Notes under the pieces: model-generated
Database searches by the model: none
Seen by the model: only the letters and a program-made list of their open reading frames with translations
What the model was told of the DNA's origin: nothing
Shown: one piece after another, positions 15,729-24,145 of the stretch
How the letters are laid out: every line of letters starts with the position of its first letter
How positions within the stretch are numbered: position 1 is the first letter of the stretch
Position numbers and translations under genes: made by a program
Assembly (NCBI GenBank): GCA_018382125.1
Contig: JAGZQO010000001.1
Coordinates: 62,001-126,000 of the forward strand
Length of the DNA stretch: 64,000 bases
Direction: 5' to 3'
DNA from: Collinsella sp.
GTDB taxonomy: Bacteria > Actinomycetota > Coriobacteriia > Coriobacteriales > Coriobacteriaceae

Positions 15729-16505
15729 CTATTCGCTCAGGGGGCGCAAGGACGCTTCTTCGAAGTGGAAGACGCACAAGCCGCTCTCGGTCTCAATGCT
15801 TGCGCGGCCGCAATCGTCGACCGTTCTAAATATGCCTCGCGCCTGCTCGTCTCCAGCGGGGGAGCGGGCGATAACGTGGTCCCCGATCCAATTGAGGTGA
15901 GCGACATATTCGCCGTGGACGGGCGCGAGCGGTCCGGTGTTTTCTTCCATGGCGTTGAGGCGTTCTGCCCAGGCATCTACAGCGTCTATAACGGCGTGAT
16001 AGACCTCATCGAGGAGCATGTCGACGGCGGGAACGTTCTCGTTGAGATCCGAGAGACCGATTGCCGGCAGGCCGCCATCGGGAACCTCCGCGGGCACATA
16101 GTTCACGTTGACGCCGATGCCACAGACCGCAAAGGGGTTGCCTTCGTTATCGCGTGCGGCCTCGACTAGAATGCCGCCGAGCTTGCGCCCTCGCGCGACC
16201 AGGTCGTTGGGCCATTTGAGGCCAATTTCGTTTGCAAGACCCTGCTTTTCGAGCGCCTCGAGCACCGCTAGGCCGCTGACGGCGGCAAGACCAGAGTACT
16301 TTGCAGGATTAACGCATGGACGCAGGACAATCGAAAGCAACAGGTTGCCGGCGGTTGAATCCCACTTGTGGCCGCGCCGGCCGCGTCCTGCTGTCTGAGC
16401 CCGGGCGGCAAGTCCCGTGCCGTGCGGCGCACCCTGTTTTCCTGCTTCGAGCAGGTCATCGTTGGTCGATCCGGTTACGTCGACAATCGTTAATTGGGCA
16501 TCCAT
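15729..16505 (-). CDS. birA: Biotin--[acetyl-CoA-carboxylase] ligase
   Basis: Attaches biotin to the carrier lysine of AccB via biotinyl-AMP. It has 258 residues and is a catalytic-only ligase: GSTNDDL near residue 12, then the adenylate-binding AGRGRRGHKW, and KWPNDLV with the catalytic lysine, ending in the SH3-like C-terminal domain. It lacks the N-terminal DNA-binding domain of E. coli BirA, so it should not be a repressor. The minus-strand ATG at 16505 has GGAGGTAG upstream; a longer reading has no such site. Divergent from the fab operon that encodes its substrate AccB. Confidence 0.93.
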   Translation of the reverse strand: MDAQLTIVDVTGSTNDDLLEAGKQGAPHGTGLAARAQTAGRGRRGHKWDSTAGNLLLSIVLRPCVNPAKYSGLAAVSGLAVLEALEKQGLANEIGLKWPNDLVARGRKLGGILVEAARDNEGNPFAVCGIGVNVNYVPAEVPDGGLPAIGLSDLNENVPAVDMLLDEVYHAVIDAVDAWAERLNAMEENTGPLAPVHGEYVAHLNWIGDHVIARSPAGDEQARGIFRTVDDCGRASIETESGLCVFHFEEASLRPLSE

Positions 16506-16600
16506 AGCGGCTGCTACCTCCTTAATGAAAAAGTGAATGACGCAATGGTGTCGAGAGATAGACACAATGTGAAGCCTTTGTCGCATTTGGACAATTTAAT

Positions 16601-16664
16601 GTTAACACGTCAACAAAGCGAAGAATGCGTTATCCTCTCTTGGTCGATGTAAACACGTCAACAA
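16601..16664. promoter_or_regulatory. Two direct repeats in the birA-fabH intergenic region, candidate operators
   Basis: GTTAACACGTCAACAA (16601-16616) and GTAAACACGTCAACAA (16649-16664) differ at one base and start 48 bases apart. Each contains a 14-bp imperfect palindrome of form GTTRACRYGTYAAC, the shape expected for a dimeric HTH regulator. They flank TATCCT (16631-16636), a possible -10 for fabH. They do not match the known FapR or FabT boxes, and no regulator gene is in the cluster. Confidence 0.55.
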
Positions 16665-16681
16665 CTCAAAGGAGGTTAGTG

Positions 16682-17641
16682 ATGGGTTTCACGATACTGG
16701 GAACGGGCTCGGCACTTCCCGAACGCAGCGTTTCCAACGACGAGCTGTCCGAGTTCCTCGATACCTCGGATGAGTGGATTTTTACCCGCACTGGTATCAA
16801 GAGCCGCCACGTTTGCACCACCGAGTCACTTGACGACCTTGCCGTAGCGGCGAGCGAGCGAGCACTCCAGGTGTCCGGAATCGACGCGAGCCAGCTGGAT
16901 CTGATCGTCTGCTCGACGACGACGGGTGACCACCTTGTTCCCGCCGAGGCGTGTGCCGTTGCTGAGCGACTGGGCGCGACGTGCCCTGCCTTCGATGTTT
17001 CGGCGGCCTGCGCCGGCTTCGTATTTGCGCTCGATGTCGCCGAGGGCTATATCGCCCGCGGCCGTGCCGAGCGCGTACTTGTCGTTGCTGCCGAGCAGAT
17101 GACGCGCGCGCTCGACTGGACCGACCGTACCACGTGCGTGCTCTTTGGCGATGGGGCAGGAGCCGCAGTGATTGGGACTGGGGGAGACAACCCCCTTGCC
17201 GTTGAGCTTTCGACGGCGCCCGACGTCGAGACCTTGCGCGTTCCCGGCCTGGTCGGCGCCTCGCCGTTTAAGGCCTCCGTAGATAGCGAGAGTGTGCTGT
17301 CCATGAATGGCCGCCGCGTGTTCAAGTTCGGCGTCAACGCCATCTGCGACACGGTCCATAAGCTTGCGAGCGATGCGGGCATTTCGGTCGAAGATATCGA
17401 TCATTTTGTATTCCATCAGGCTAACGAACGAATCCTGAGCCAGGCGGTCAAGCGCCTGGGTGTGCCGGACGAGCGCGTGGTTCGCACGTTGCGCGAGACC
17501 GGCAACATTTCGAGCGCATGCATTCCGCTTGCCCTCGACCGGCTGGCAAACGCCGGTGCACTTCACACGGGCGACACCATCGCCTTGGTTGGATTTGGCG
17601 CCGGTCTGGATATAGGTGGCTATCTGCTTCGTTGGAAGTAG
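16682..17641 (+). CDS. fabH: 3-oxoacyl-ACP synthase III (FabH)
   Basis: Starts fatty acid synthesis by condensing an acyl-CoA with malonyl-ACP. 319 residues. The catalytic triad is Cys110 (SAACAGF), His245 (VFHQAN) and Asn275 (TGNIS). ATG at 16682, six bases after AAGGAGG; the in-frame extension to 16625 covers the operator region. First gene of a fab operon whose order (fabH, acpP, fabK, fabD, fabG, fabF, accB, fabZ, accC, accDA) is that of streptococci and lactobacilli. Confidence 0.96.
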   Translation: MGFTILGTGSALPERSVSNDELSEFLDTSDEWIFTRTGIKSRHVCTTESLDDLAVAASERALQVSGIDASQLDLIVCSTTTGDHLVPAEACAVAERLGATCPAFDVSAACAGFVFALDVAEGYIARGRAERVLVVAAEQMTRALDWTDRTTCVLFGDGAGAAVIGTGGDNPLAVELSTAPDVETLRVPGLVGASPFKASVDSESVLSMNGRRVFKFGVNAICDTVHKLASDAGISVEDIDHFVFHQANERILSQAVKRLGVPDERVVRTLRETGNISSACIPLALDRLANAGALHTGDTIALVGFGAGLDIGGYLLRWK

Positions 17642-17693
17642 TCGCACATAGGAAATAAAAACGCCCCTAGGGCACAAACAAAGGAGAACTACC

Positions 17694-17930
17694 ATGGCAG
17701 ATCAGAAGACCTTCGAGCGCGTTTGCGACGTTATCCGCGAGACCGCCGGTCTTGACGATGTCGAGATGAAGCCCGAGTCCACGCTCGAGGAGATTGGTCT
17801 CGACAGCCTGGGCACCGTCGAGATCCTCGTCGCCGTCGAGGACGAGTTTGGCATCCAGCTCGATACCGAGGAGAACCCCAAGACGGTCGGCGAGTTCGCC
17901 GATACGGTCGAGGCGGCATTGGAGAAGTAG
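17694..17930 (+). CDS. acpP: Acyl carrier protein
   Basis: Carries growing acyl chains on phosphopantetheine. 78 residues, very acidic, with the attachment site Ser38 in GLDSLGTVE. ATG at 17694 with AAAGGAG upstream. It lies 52 bases after fabH and two bases before fabK. Confidence 0.97.
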   Translation: MADQKTFERVCDVIRETAGLDDVEMKPESTLEEIGLDSLGTVEILVAVEDEFGIQLDTEENPKTVGEFADTVEAALEK

Positions 17931-17932
17931 AG

Positions 17933-18877
17933 ATGCTCAAGACTCCTCTCTGCGATCTGCTCGGCATCGAAAAGCCCGTGTTCCAGGGCGGTATGGCCTG
18001 GATTGCCGATGCCTCGCTGGCGTCCGCAGTGTCCGAGGCGGGCGGCTTAGGGATTATCGCGGCCATGAACGCCGACGCCAACTGGCTGCGCGACCAGATT
18101 CATAAGCTGCGCGCCAGGACGGATAAGCCCTTTGGCGTCAACGTTATGCTCATGAGCCCGTTTGCCGACGAGGTCGCGCAGGTCGTGATTGACGAGCGAG
18201 TGCCGGTCGTCGTGACGGGCGCCGGCAATCCCGCCAAGTACATGAAGGCGTGGAACGAGGCGGGCATCAAGGTCATCCCGGTCGTTGCCTCGGTGGCGCT
18301 GGCGCGCCTCGTGGCACGTCGTGGAGCCACGGCGGTTGTTGCCGAGGGTACCGAATCGGGCGGCCATATTGGCGAGACCTCGACGATGGCACTGGTGCCG
18401 CAGGTCGTCGATGCGGTCGACATTCCCGTTGTGGCCGCCGGCGGTATTGCCGACGGCCGCGGCGTGGCGGCCGCCTTTATGCTGGGCGCCAAAGGTGTGC
18501 AAGTGGGTACGCGCTTTCTGGTCGCAGACGAGTGCACCGTCTCGGAGCAGTACAAAGAGATGGTCTTGAAGGCCAACGACACCTCGACGCGTGCGACCGG
18601 TCGCTCGACGGGACATCCGGTGCGCGCCCTCAAGAGCCCCTTCACCAACGCCTATGCCAAGAGCGAGGGTTCCGGTGCGAGTGCCGAGGAACTCGGTGCT
18701 TTGGGAACCGGTGCACTGCGTAAGGCCGCCAAGGACGGCAACTACGAAGAGGGCTCGTTTTTGTGTGGACAGATTGCCGGCATGGTCAACGAGCGCCAGA
18801 GCGCACGCGAAATCGTTGACGACCTGGTCGATGGCGCCGAGCACGTCCTGAAGGGTGCGTGCGCATGGGTGGCGTAG
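17933..18877 (+). CDS. fabK: Enoyl-ACP reductase II (FabK, FMN-dependent)
   Basis: Reduces enoyl-ACP in the last step of the elongation cycle. 314 residues, a TIM-barrel flavoprotein of the nitronate monooxygenase-like family: FQGGMAWIAD near the N terminus, GVNVMLM at about 64, the conserved ESGGHIGE with His145, and GAKGVQVGTRF near 186. FabK-type enzymes are insensitive to triclosan, and no FabI is in the operon. Two bases separate it from acpP, and its end overlaps fabD. Confidence 0.93.
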   Translation: MLKTPLCDLLGIEKPVFQGGMAWIADASLASAVSEAGGLGIIAAMNADANWLRDQIHKLRARTDKPFGVNVMLMSPFADEVAQVVIDERVPVVVTGAGNPAKYMKAWNEAGIKVIPVVASVALARLVARRGATAVVAEGTESGGHIGETSTMALVPQVVDAVDIPVVAAGGIADGRGVAAAFMLGAKGVQVGTRFLVADECTVSEQYKEMVLKANDTSTRATGRSTGHPVRALKSPFTNAYAKSEGSGASAEELGALGTGALRKAAKDGNYEEGSFLCGQIAGMVNERQSAREIVDDLVDGAEHVLKGACAWVA

Positions 18878-19791
18878 CGTTTTTGTTTGCCGGCCAGGGT
18901 GCCCAACACCCCGCGATGGGCATCGATCTGATCGAGACATCGCCGGCGGCCGCCGAGGTGTTCGCCATTGCCGACGAGGTGCGCCCGGGGACCAGCGAAC
19001 AGTGCCGGAGCGCCTCCAAGGAGGAGCTCTCGCAGACCGAGAACACGCAGCCTTGCGTGTTCGTGCACGACCTGGCTGTCGCCGTCGCCCTGCGCGAGCG
19101 CGGCGTAGTGCCTGCCGCCTGTGCGGGATTCTCGCTGGGCGAGGTCGCTGCACTCACCTTTGCGGGGGCATTCGATACGCAAGCGGGTTTTGAGCTTGTG
19201 TGTGAGCGCGCGGCATTGATGGCCACGGCGGCCGAGCGTCACCCCGGCGGCATGCGCGCCGTCATCAAACTTGATGCTGCGCAAGTCGAGAACCTGGCTG
19301 CGCAGGCCGGCGAGGACTGCTGGCCGGTCAACTACAACAGTCCGCAGCAGACGGTTGTGGCCGGAGCGTCCGAGGCGCTGCAGGAGCTCGACGTCCTAGT
19401 AAAAGAGGCTGGCGGCCGCGCTATGAAAGTCGCGGTGTCGGGTGCATTCCATAGCCCATATATGGCAGAGGCGACCGAGGGGCTGGCGACGTATATCCAA
19501 GCCGGCCACGCGCCGTCTCCGCTGCTGATTCCGGTCATGGCAAACATGACGGCGGCGCCCTATCCGGCGGACCCGCGAGCGGCATCGGATGTCTTGGCCA
19601 ATCAGGTGAGCCATGCCGTGCGCTGGGTCGATACGCTGCATGCTCTGCAGGATCAAGGCATCGACACATTTATTGAGGTCGGCCCCGGCAAAACGCTGTC
19701 CGGCCTGGTCAAGCGTACGTTGAGCGACGTTCGTGTGTATTCGTGCGAGACGGCCGAGCAAGTCGCAGCTATTGCCGACGAGCTCGCATAG
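18865..19791 (+). CDS. fabD: Malonyl-CoA:ACP transacylase
   Basis: Loads malonyl groups from CoA onto ACP. 308 residues with FLFAGQGAQ at the N terminus, nucleophile Ser90 in GFSLGE and catalytic His196 in AFHSPYM. ATG at 18865 chosen because GAAGGG lies 10 bases upstream; GTG at 18859 is an alternative. Overlaps fabK by 13 bases, suggesting translational coupling. Confidence 0.94.
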   Translation: MGGVAFLFAGQGAQHPAMGIDLIETSPAAAEVFAIADEVRPGTSEQCRSASKEELSQTENTQPCVFVHDLAVAVALRERGVVPAACAGFSLGEVAALTFAGAFDTQAGFELVCERAALMATAAERHPGGMRAVIKLDAAQVENLAAQAGEDCWPVNYNSPQQTVVAGASEALQELDVLVKEAGGRAMKVAVSGAFHSPYMAEATEGLATYIQAGHAPSPLLIPVMANMTAAPYPADPRAASDVLANQVSHAVRWVDTLHALQDQGIDTFIEVGPGKTLSGLVKRTLSDVRVYSCETAEQVAAIADELA

Positions 19792-19821
19792 TCCACAGGG
19801 CTGTAACCCGAAAGGAATGAC

Positions 19822-20595
19822 ATGGGCAACTTGAACAATGGCGCGCTCGAGCGCAACGACTCACGTCGCGTGGCACTGGTCACGGGCGGCTCGCGGGGTA
19901 TCGGCCGCGCCTGCGCTATCGGTCTGGCGGAGGACGGCTTTGATATCGCCGTCGTCTATGCCGGAAGCGTCGATGCGGCGCGCGAGACGTGCGAAGCCTG
20001 CGAGGCGGCTGGCGCCGCGGCACGCGCATATCAATGCGACGTGGCCGACCCCGCTGCCGTCAACGCGTGCGTGGAAGCGGTCCTCAACGACTTTGGCTCC
20101 ATTTGGGCGCTCGTCAACAACGCTGGCATCACCCGCGATAGCCTGCTCATGCGCATGGGCGATGACGCCTTCGATCGCGTGCTCGATGTCAATCTTAAAG
20201 GAACGTTTAACACGACGCGCGCACTCACCAAGACCTTTATGCGTCAGCGCGGCGGCTGCGTCGTCAACATGAGCTCGGTCGTGGGCCTGATGGGCAATGC
20301 CGGGCAGGCCAACTACGCTGCCTCCAAGGCGGGCGTGATCGGCCTGACCAAGGCGGTGGCGCGCGAGCTTGCGCCCCGCGGCGTACGAGTGAACGCGGTC
20401 GCACCCGGGTTTGTCGAGACCGATATGACGGCAAAGCTATCGGATAAGGTGCGTGCGGCGTGCGAGGAGCAGATTCCCCTGAGGCGCATGGCGCGTCCCG
20501 AGGAAGTGGCCGGCGTGGTGCGCTTTTTGGCGAGCGACGCGGCTGCCTACATTACGGGCGAGGTCGTGCGCGTCGACGGCGGAATGGCGATGTAG
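19822..20595 (+). CDS. fabG: 3-oxoacyl-ACP reductase
   Basis: NADPH-dependent reduction of 3-ketoacyl-ACP. 257 residues, classical short-chain dehydrogenase: TGGSRGIGRA nucleotide-binding motif at about 21-30, NNAG near 100, and catalytic Ser152, Tyr165 and Lys169 (YAASK). Ends in VDGGMAM, as FabG proteins usually do. ATG at 19822 with GAAAGGA upstream. Confidence 0.95.
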   Translation: MGNLNNGALERNDSRRVALVTGGSRGIGRACAIGLAEDGFDIAVVYAGSVDAARETCEACEAAGAAARAYQCDVADPAAVNACVEAVLNDFGSIWALVNNAGITRDSLLMRMGDDAFDRVLDVNLKGTFNTTRALTKTFMRQRGGCVVNMSSVVGLMGNAGQANYAASKAGVIGLTKAVARELAPRGVRVNAVAPGFVETDMTAKLSDKVRAACEEQIPLRRMARPEEVAGVVRFLASDAAAYITGEVVRVDGGMAM

Positions 20596-20634
20596 AAACC
20601 AGGGCCGAAGAACGGCTTGGATGAGGAGACCATG

Positions 20635-21882
20635 ATGGAACAGAGAGTTGCAATCACCGGTATCGGTGCCGTGTCGCCGCTCGGCAACACCGCGCTTGCC
20701 ACCTGGGCGGCCATGTGCGCCGGCACGTGCGGCATCGGCCCGATCACGCACTTCGATACCGATGCGTTTGCCGTCAAGGTGGCAGCCGAGGTCAAGGGCT
20801 TTGACGGCAACGAGTACTTTGGCAAGCGTGACGCCAAGCATCTCGACCCCTGCGTTCAGTTTGCGATGGCGGCTTCGGACGAAGCCATGCACGATGCGGG
20901 CTTTGATGTCGAAGGCGCCATCGATCGCGAGCGCCTGGGCGTCTACGTGGGCTCGGGCGTGGGCGGCATGACGACGCTCGTCGACAACGTCCATACGATT
21001 GCCGAACGTGGGCCCCGCCGCGCATCGCCCTATATGATCGCGATGATGATCCCCAACATGGCATCGGGTAATATCGCAATCCGTCACAAGGCAAAGGGCC
21101 CGACCCTGCCCGTGGTGACCGCGTGCGCAACCTCGGCCCATGCGGTGGGCGAGGCGTTCCGCGCCATCAAGCACGGCTATGCCGATGCAATCCTGGCCGG
21201 CGGCGCCGAGGCCGCAATCATCCCCGATGCCGTTGCGGGCTTTACATCCTGCCGTGCTCTCACCACTAATCCTGACCCGTTGACGGCTTGCCGCCCGTTC
21301 GATGCAGACCGCGACGGCTTTGTGATGGGCGAGGGCGCCTGCGTGCTCGTGCTCGAGAGCATGGAACATGCGCAGGCGCGCGGTGCGCACATTTATGCCG
21401 AGGTCGTGGGCTACGGCAACACCGATGATGCCTATCACATCACGAGCCCCGATCCCGAGGCTGCCGGCATTGCCCGCGCGATATCGCTGGCGGTTGCCGA
21501 GGGTGACGTCAAGCCTTCCGAGGGTCTCTACATCAATGCCCACGGCACCTCGACCAAGCTCAACGATTCGTCCGAGACGGCGGGCATCAAGCGAGCGCTC
21601 GGCGAGGACGCGGCGCGCGCCGCGCACGTCTCGTCGACCAAGTCGATGACCGGCCACATGATCGGTGCCACGGGTGCCATCGAGGTCATGGCCTGTGCCA
21701 TGGCGCTCGAGCAGGGCGTGGTGCCTCCGACCATTAACTACCACACGCCCGATCCCGCCTGCGATCTTGACTACACGCCCAATCGCGCGGTTCGCGCCGA
21801 CCTTACCTGGGCGCTTTCGACCAACCTAGGCTTTGGCGGGCACAACGCCGCCATCGCGCTGCGTAGATATACGAGGAGCTAG
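20635..21882 (+). CDS. fabF: 3-oxoacyl-ACP synthase II (FabF)
   Basis: Elongating condensing enzyme. 415 residues; catalytic Cys164 (TACATSAHA), His303 (NAHGTST) and His341 (MTGHMIGA) match the C-H-H set of the family. ATG at 20635 has GAGGAG six bases upstream; TTG at 20617 would give an extra MDEETM leader and lacks a site. Confidence 0.95.
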   Translation: MEQRVAITGIGAVSPLGNTALATWAAMCAGTCGIGPITHFDTDAFAVKVAAEVKGFDGNEYFGKRDAKHLDPCVQFAMAASDEAMHDAGFDVEGAIDRERLGVYVGSGVGGMTTLVDNVHTIAERGPRRASPYMIAMMIPNMASGNIAIRHKAKGPTLPVVTACATSAHAVGEAFRAIKHGYADAILAGGAEAAIIPDAVAGFTSCRALTTNPDPLTACRPFDADRDGFVMGEGACVLVLESMEHAQARGAHIYAEVVGYGNTDDAYHITSPDPEAAGIARAISLAVAEGDVKPSEGLYINAHGTSTKLNDSSETAGIKRALGEDAARAAHVSSTKSMTGHMIGATGAIEVMACAMALEQGVVPPTINYHTPDPACDLDYTPNRAVRADLTWALSTNLGFGGHNAAIALRRYTRS

Positions 21883-21885
21883 AGC

Positions 21886-22359
21886 ATGGATTCCAAAAGA
21901 CTTGCCGAGATAGCCGATGTGATGGAGGACCGCGGCCTCACGCGCGTGCGCGTTGAGGAGCCCGATGGCACCGCGGTCGAACTCGAGCGCGCGAGCGCCG
22001 CACAGCCGGTTGCCGTGCCCATGCCCATGCCGAGCGCTATGGCCGCTCCAGTTGCAGCTCCCACAGTCGCACCTGCCGCACCGGAGCCCGCCGCGCAGAC
22101 ACCTGCCGCCGCACCGGAGCCCAAGGGCACCGAGGTGACCGCTCCCATGGTCGGCGTTTTCTATGCTGCCCCGGCGCCGGGCGACGAGCCGTTTGTGCAC
22201 GTGGGCTCCAAGGTCAAGGCCGGCGAGACCCTCTGCATCATCGAGGCCATGAAGGTTCTCAACGAGGTAACGGCAGAGGCGGATGGCGAGGTGCTCGAGA
22301 TCTGCGTGGCCGACGGCGACCTCGTGGAGTTTGGCAGCTGCCTCATGAGGATCGGATAG
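21886..22359 (+). CDS. accB: Biotin carboxyl carrier protein of acetyl-CoA carboxylase
   Basis: Carries biotin between the carboxylase and transferase halves of acetyl-CoA carboxylase. 157 residues: N-terminal segment (1-45), a flexible Ala/Pro linker (about 46-85) and a C-terminal biotinyl domain with biotinylated Lys123 in EAMKVLNEV. Three bases after fabF. Substrate of the divergently encoded BirA. Confidence 0.95.
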   Translation: MDSKRLAEIADVMEDRGLTRVRVEEPDGTAVELERASAAQPVAVPMPMPSAMAAPVAAPTVAPAAPEPAAQTPAAAPEPKGTEVTAPMVGVFYAAPAPGDEPFVHVGSKVKAGETLCIIEAMKVLNEVTAEADGEVLEICVADGDLVEFGSCLMRIG

Positions 22360-22368
22360 GTGATATCC

Positions 22369-22791
22369 ATGAACAAAGAAGAGCTCAAGGAGCTGTTGCC
22401 GCATCGCGAGCCGATGCTCTTGCTCGACGAAGCCGAGCTGGTGGGCGACGAGGCCCACGGCAAGATTTCGATTACGGGCGACGAGTACTTTTTGCAGGGG
22501 CATTTTCCGGGAAACCCGGTCGTCCCCGGCGTGATTCAGTGCGAGATGCTCGCCCAGAACTGCTGCGTGCTGCTGATGGGCGATGAGGAGGCGCGCGGCG
22601 CGACGCCGTTCTATACGAGCCTCGATAAGGTGCGCTTTAAGCGTCCGGTGCGCCCGGGCGACACGGTTGATCTGGTGTGCACCATCACGCGTGCGCGCGG
22701 GCCGTTCCGCTTTGCGACGGGTACTGCGAGCGTCAACGGTGAGGTTTGCTGCCGCGCTGATATGTCTTTTGCACTCATGCACGAAAGTTAA
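22369..22791 (+). CDS. fabZ: 3-hydroxyacyl-ACP dehydratase FabZ
   Basis: Dehydrates 3-hydroxyacyl-ACP. 140 residues, hot-dog fold; catalytic His45 (GHFPGNPVVPG) and Glu59 (IQCEMLAQ). ATG at 22369 follows GGATAGG with eight-base spacing; GTG at 22360, directly after the accB stop, is the alternative. No FabA or FabM isomerase is nearby, so the source of unsaturated acids is not explained by this cluster. Confidence 0.94.
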   Translation: MNKEELKELLPHREPMLLLDEAELVGDEAHGKISITGDEYFLQGHFPGNPVVPGVIQCEMLAQNCCVLLMGDEEARGATPFYTSLDKVRFKRPVRPGDTVDLVCTITRARGPFRFATGTASVNGEVCCRADMSFALMHES

Positions 22792-22801
22792 GGAAGGCTT
22801 C

Positions 22802-24145
22802 ATGTTCGACAAAGTGCTCATCGCCAACCGCGGAGAAGTCGCGGTCCGTGTTATCCGCGCGTGCCGCGATATGGGCATCAAGACCGTCGCCGTTTATTCC
22901 ACGGCCGATGCGGACGCGCTGCACGTGCAGCTTGCCGACGAGGCGTATTGCATCGGCGGCCCGCGTCTTGCCGAGAGCTACCTCAACGACGATGCCGTGC
23001 TCACCTGTGCCGTAAAGTCAGGAGCTAAGGCAATCCATCCCGGCTATGGCTTTTTTTCCGAGAAGGCGAGCTTTGCGCGCGACTGCGACAAGTATGGCTT
23101 GGCGTTTGTCGGTCCTTCGGCCAAGGTGATCGACAGCATGGGCGACAAGGACGCCGCACGTCGAACGGCTGCCGCGGCGGGCGTGCCCATCGTGCCGGGC
23201 TGCGATTTGCTCAAAAGTCCCGAGGAGGCAACGGCCGAGGCTGAGCGCATTGGCTGCCCCGTGCTTATTAAGGCGCGTGCGGGTGGAGGCGGCCGCGGTA
23301 TTCGCAAGGTCGAGCGCGTGGAAGATGCGGCAAAGGCGTTCATCGAGGCGCGTGCCGAGGGCGAGGCCGTCTTTGGCGACGGCGAGTGCTACATGGAGAA
23401 GTTCGTCGCGCCGGCGCACCACGTTGAGGTGCAGATTATGGCCGATAAGCAGGGCCATGTGTTTTCGCTCGGCGAGCGCGAGTGCTCGGTTCAGCGTCGC
23501 AATCAAAAGCTGATCGAGGAGAGCCCCGCGCCGTGCCTCGACGGACACGACGACATTCGTGCTCGCATGCACAAGGCAGCGCGTGACTTGGCTCGTGCCG
23601 TCGGCTACGAGGGAGCGGGTACCATCGAGTTTTTGTACTCGGACGACGGCAATTTCTACTTTATGGAAATGAACACGCGCTTGCAGGTGGAGCACCCGGT
23701 TACGGAGTTTGTGACCGATACCGACTTGGTCAAGTGGCAGCTGCGCGTGGCAGCCGGCCAGCCTCTGCCCTTTGAGCAGGAGGACATGCCGGTCCGTAAC
23801 CACGCCATGGAGTGCCGCATCAATGCCGAAACGCCGGACTTTCTGCCGTCATGCGGAACGGTCACCGCGTTGCGTGTGCCGGGTGGTCCGCGCGTACGCT
23901 GGGATTCCGCCATGTTTACCGGTGCGAAAGTTCCGCCGTACTACGACTCCATGCTCGGCAAGCTCATCGTGTGCGCGCCCACGCGCGACGGCGCCATTCG
24001 CAAGATGCGCTCGGCTCTGGGCGAGCTCGTGATCGAGGGCGTGAGCGAAAACAGCGAGCTTCAGCTCGACGTGCTGGCAAACGACGAGTTCTTGTCGGGT
24101 ATGTATCACACCGATCTGATGGGGCATCTCTATGCTGATGAATAG
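22802..24145 (+). CDS. accC: Biotin carboxylase subunit of acetyl-CoA carboxylase
   Basis: ATP-dependent carboxylation of the AccB biotin. 447 residues: KVLIANRGEVAVRVIRAC at the N terminus, ATP-grasp glycine loop ARAGGGGRGIRKV near 160-172, and EMNTRLQVEHPVTE near 287-300 with catalytic Glu and Arg. ATG at 22802 with AAGGAAGG upstream. Its last 14 bases overlap accDA. Confidence 0.96.
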   Translation: MFDKVLIANRGEVAVRVIRACRDMGIKTVAVYSTADADALHVQLADEAYCIGGPRLAESYLNDDAVLTCAVKSGAKAIHPGYGFFSEKASFARDCDKYGLAFVGPSAKVIDSMGDKDAARRTAAAAGVPIVPGCDLLKSPEEATAEAERIGCPVLIKARAGGGGRGIRKVERVEDAAKAFIEARAEGEAVFGDGECYMEKFVAPAHHVEVQIMADKQGHVFSLGERECSVQRRNQKLIEESPAPCLDGHDDIRARMHKAARDLARAVGYEGAGTIEFLYSDDGNFYFMEMNTRLQVEHPVTEFVTDTDLVKWQLRVAAGQPLPFEQEDMPVRNHAMECRINAETPDFLPSCGTVTALRVPGGPRVRWDSAMFTGAKVPPYYDSMLGKLIVCAPTRDGAIRKMRSALGELVIEGVSENSELQLDVLANDEFLSGMYHTDLMGHLYADE

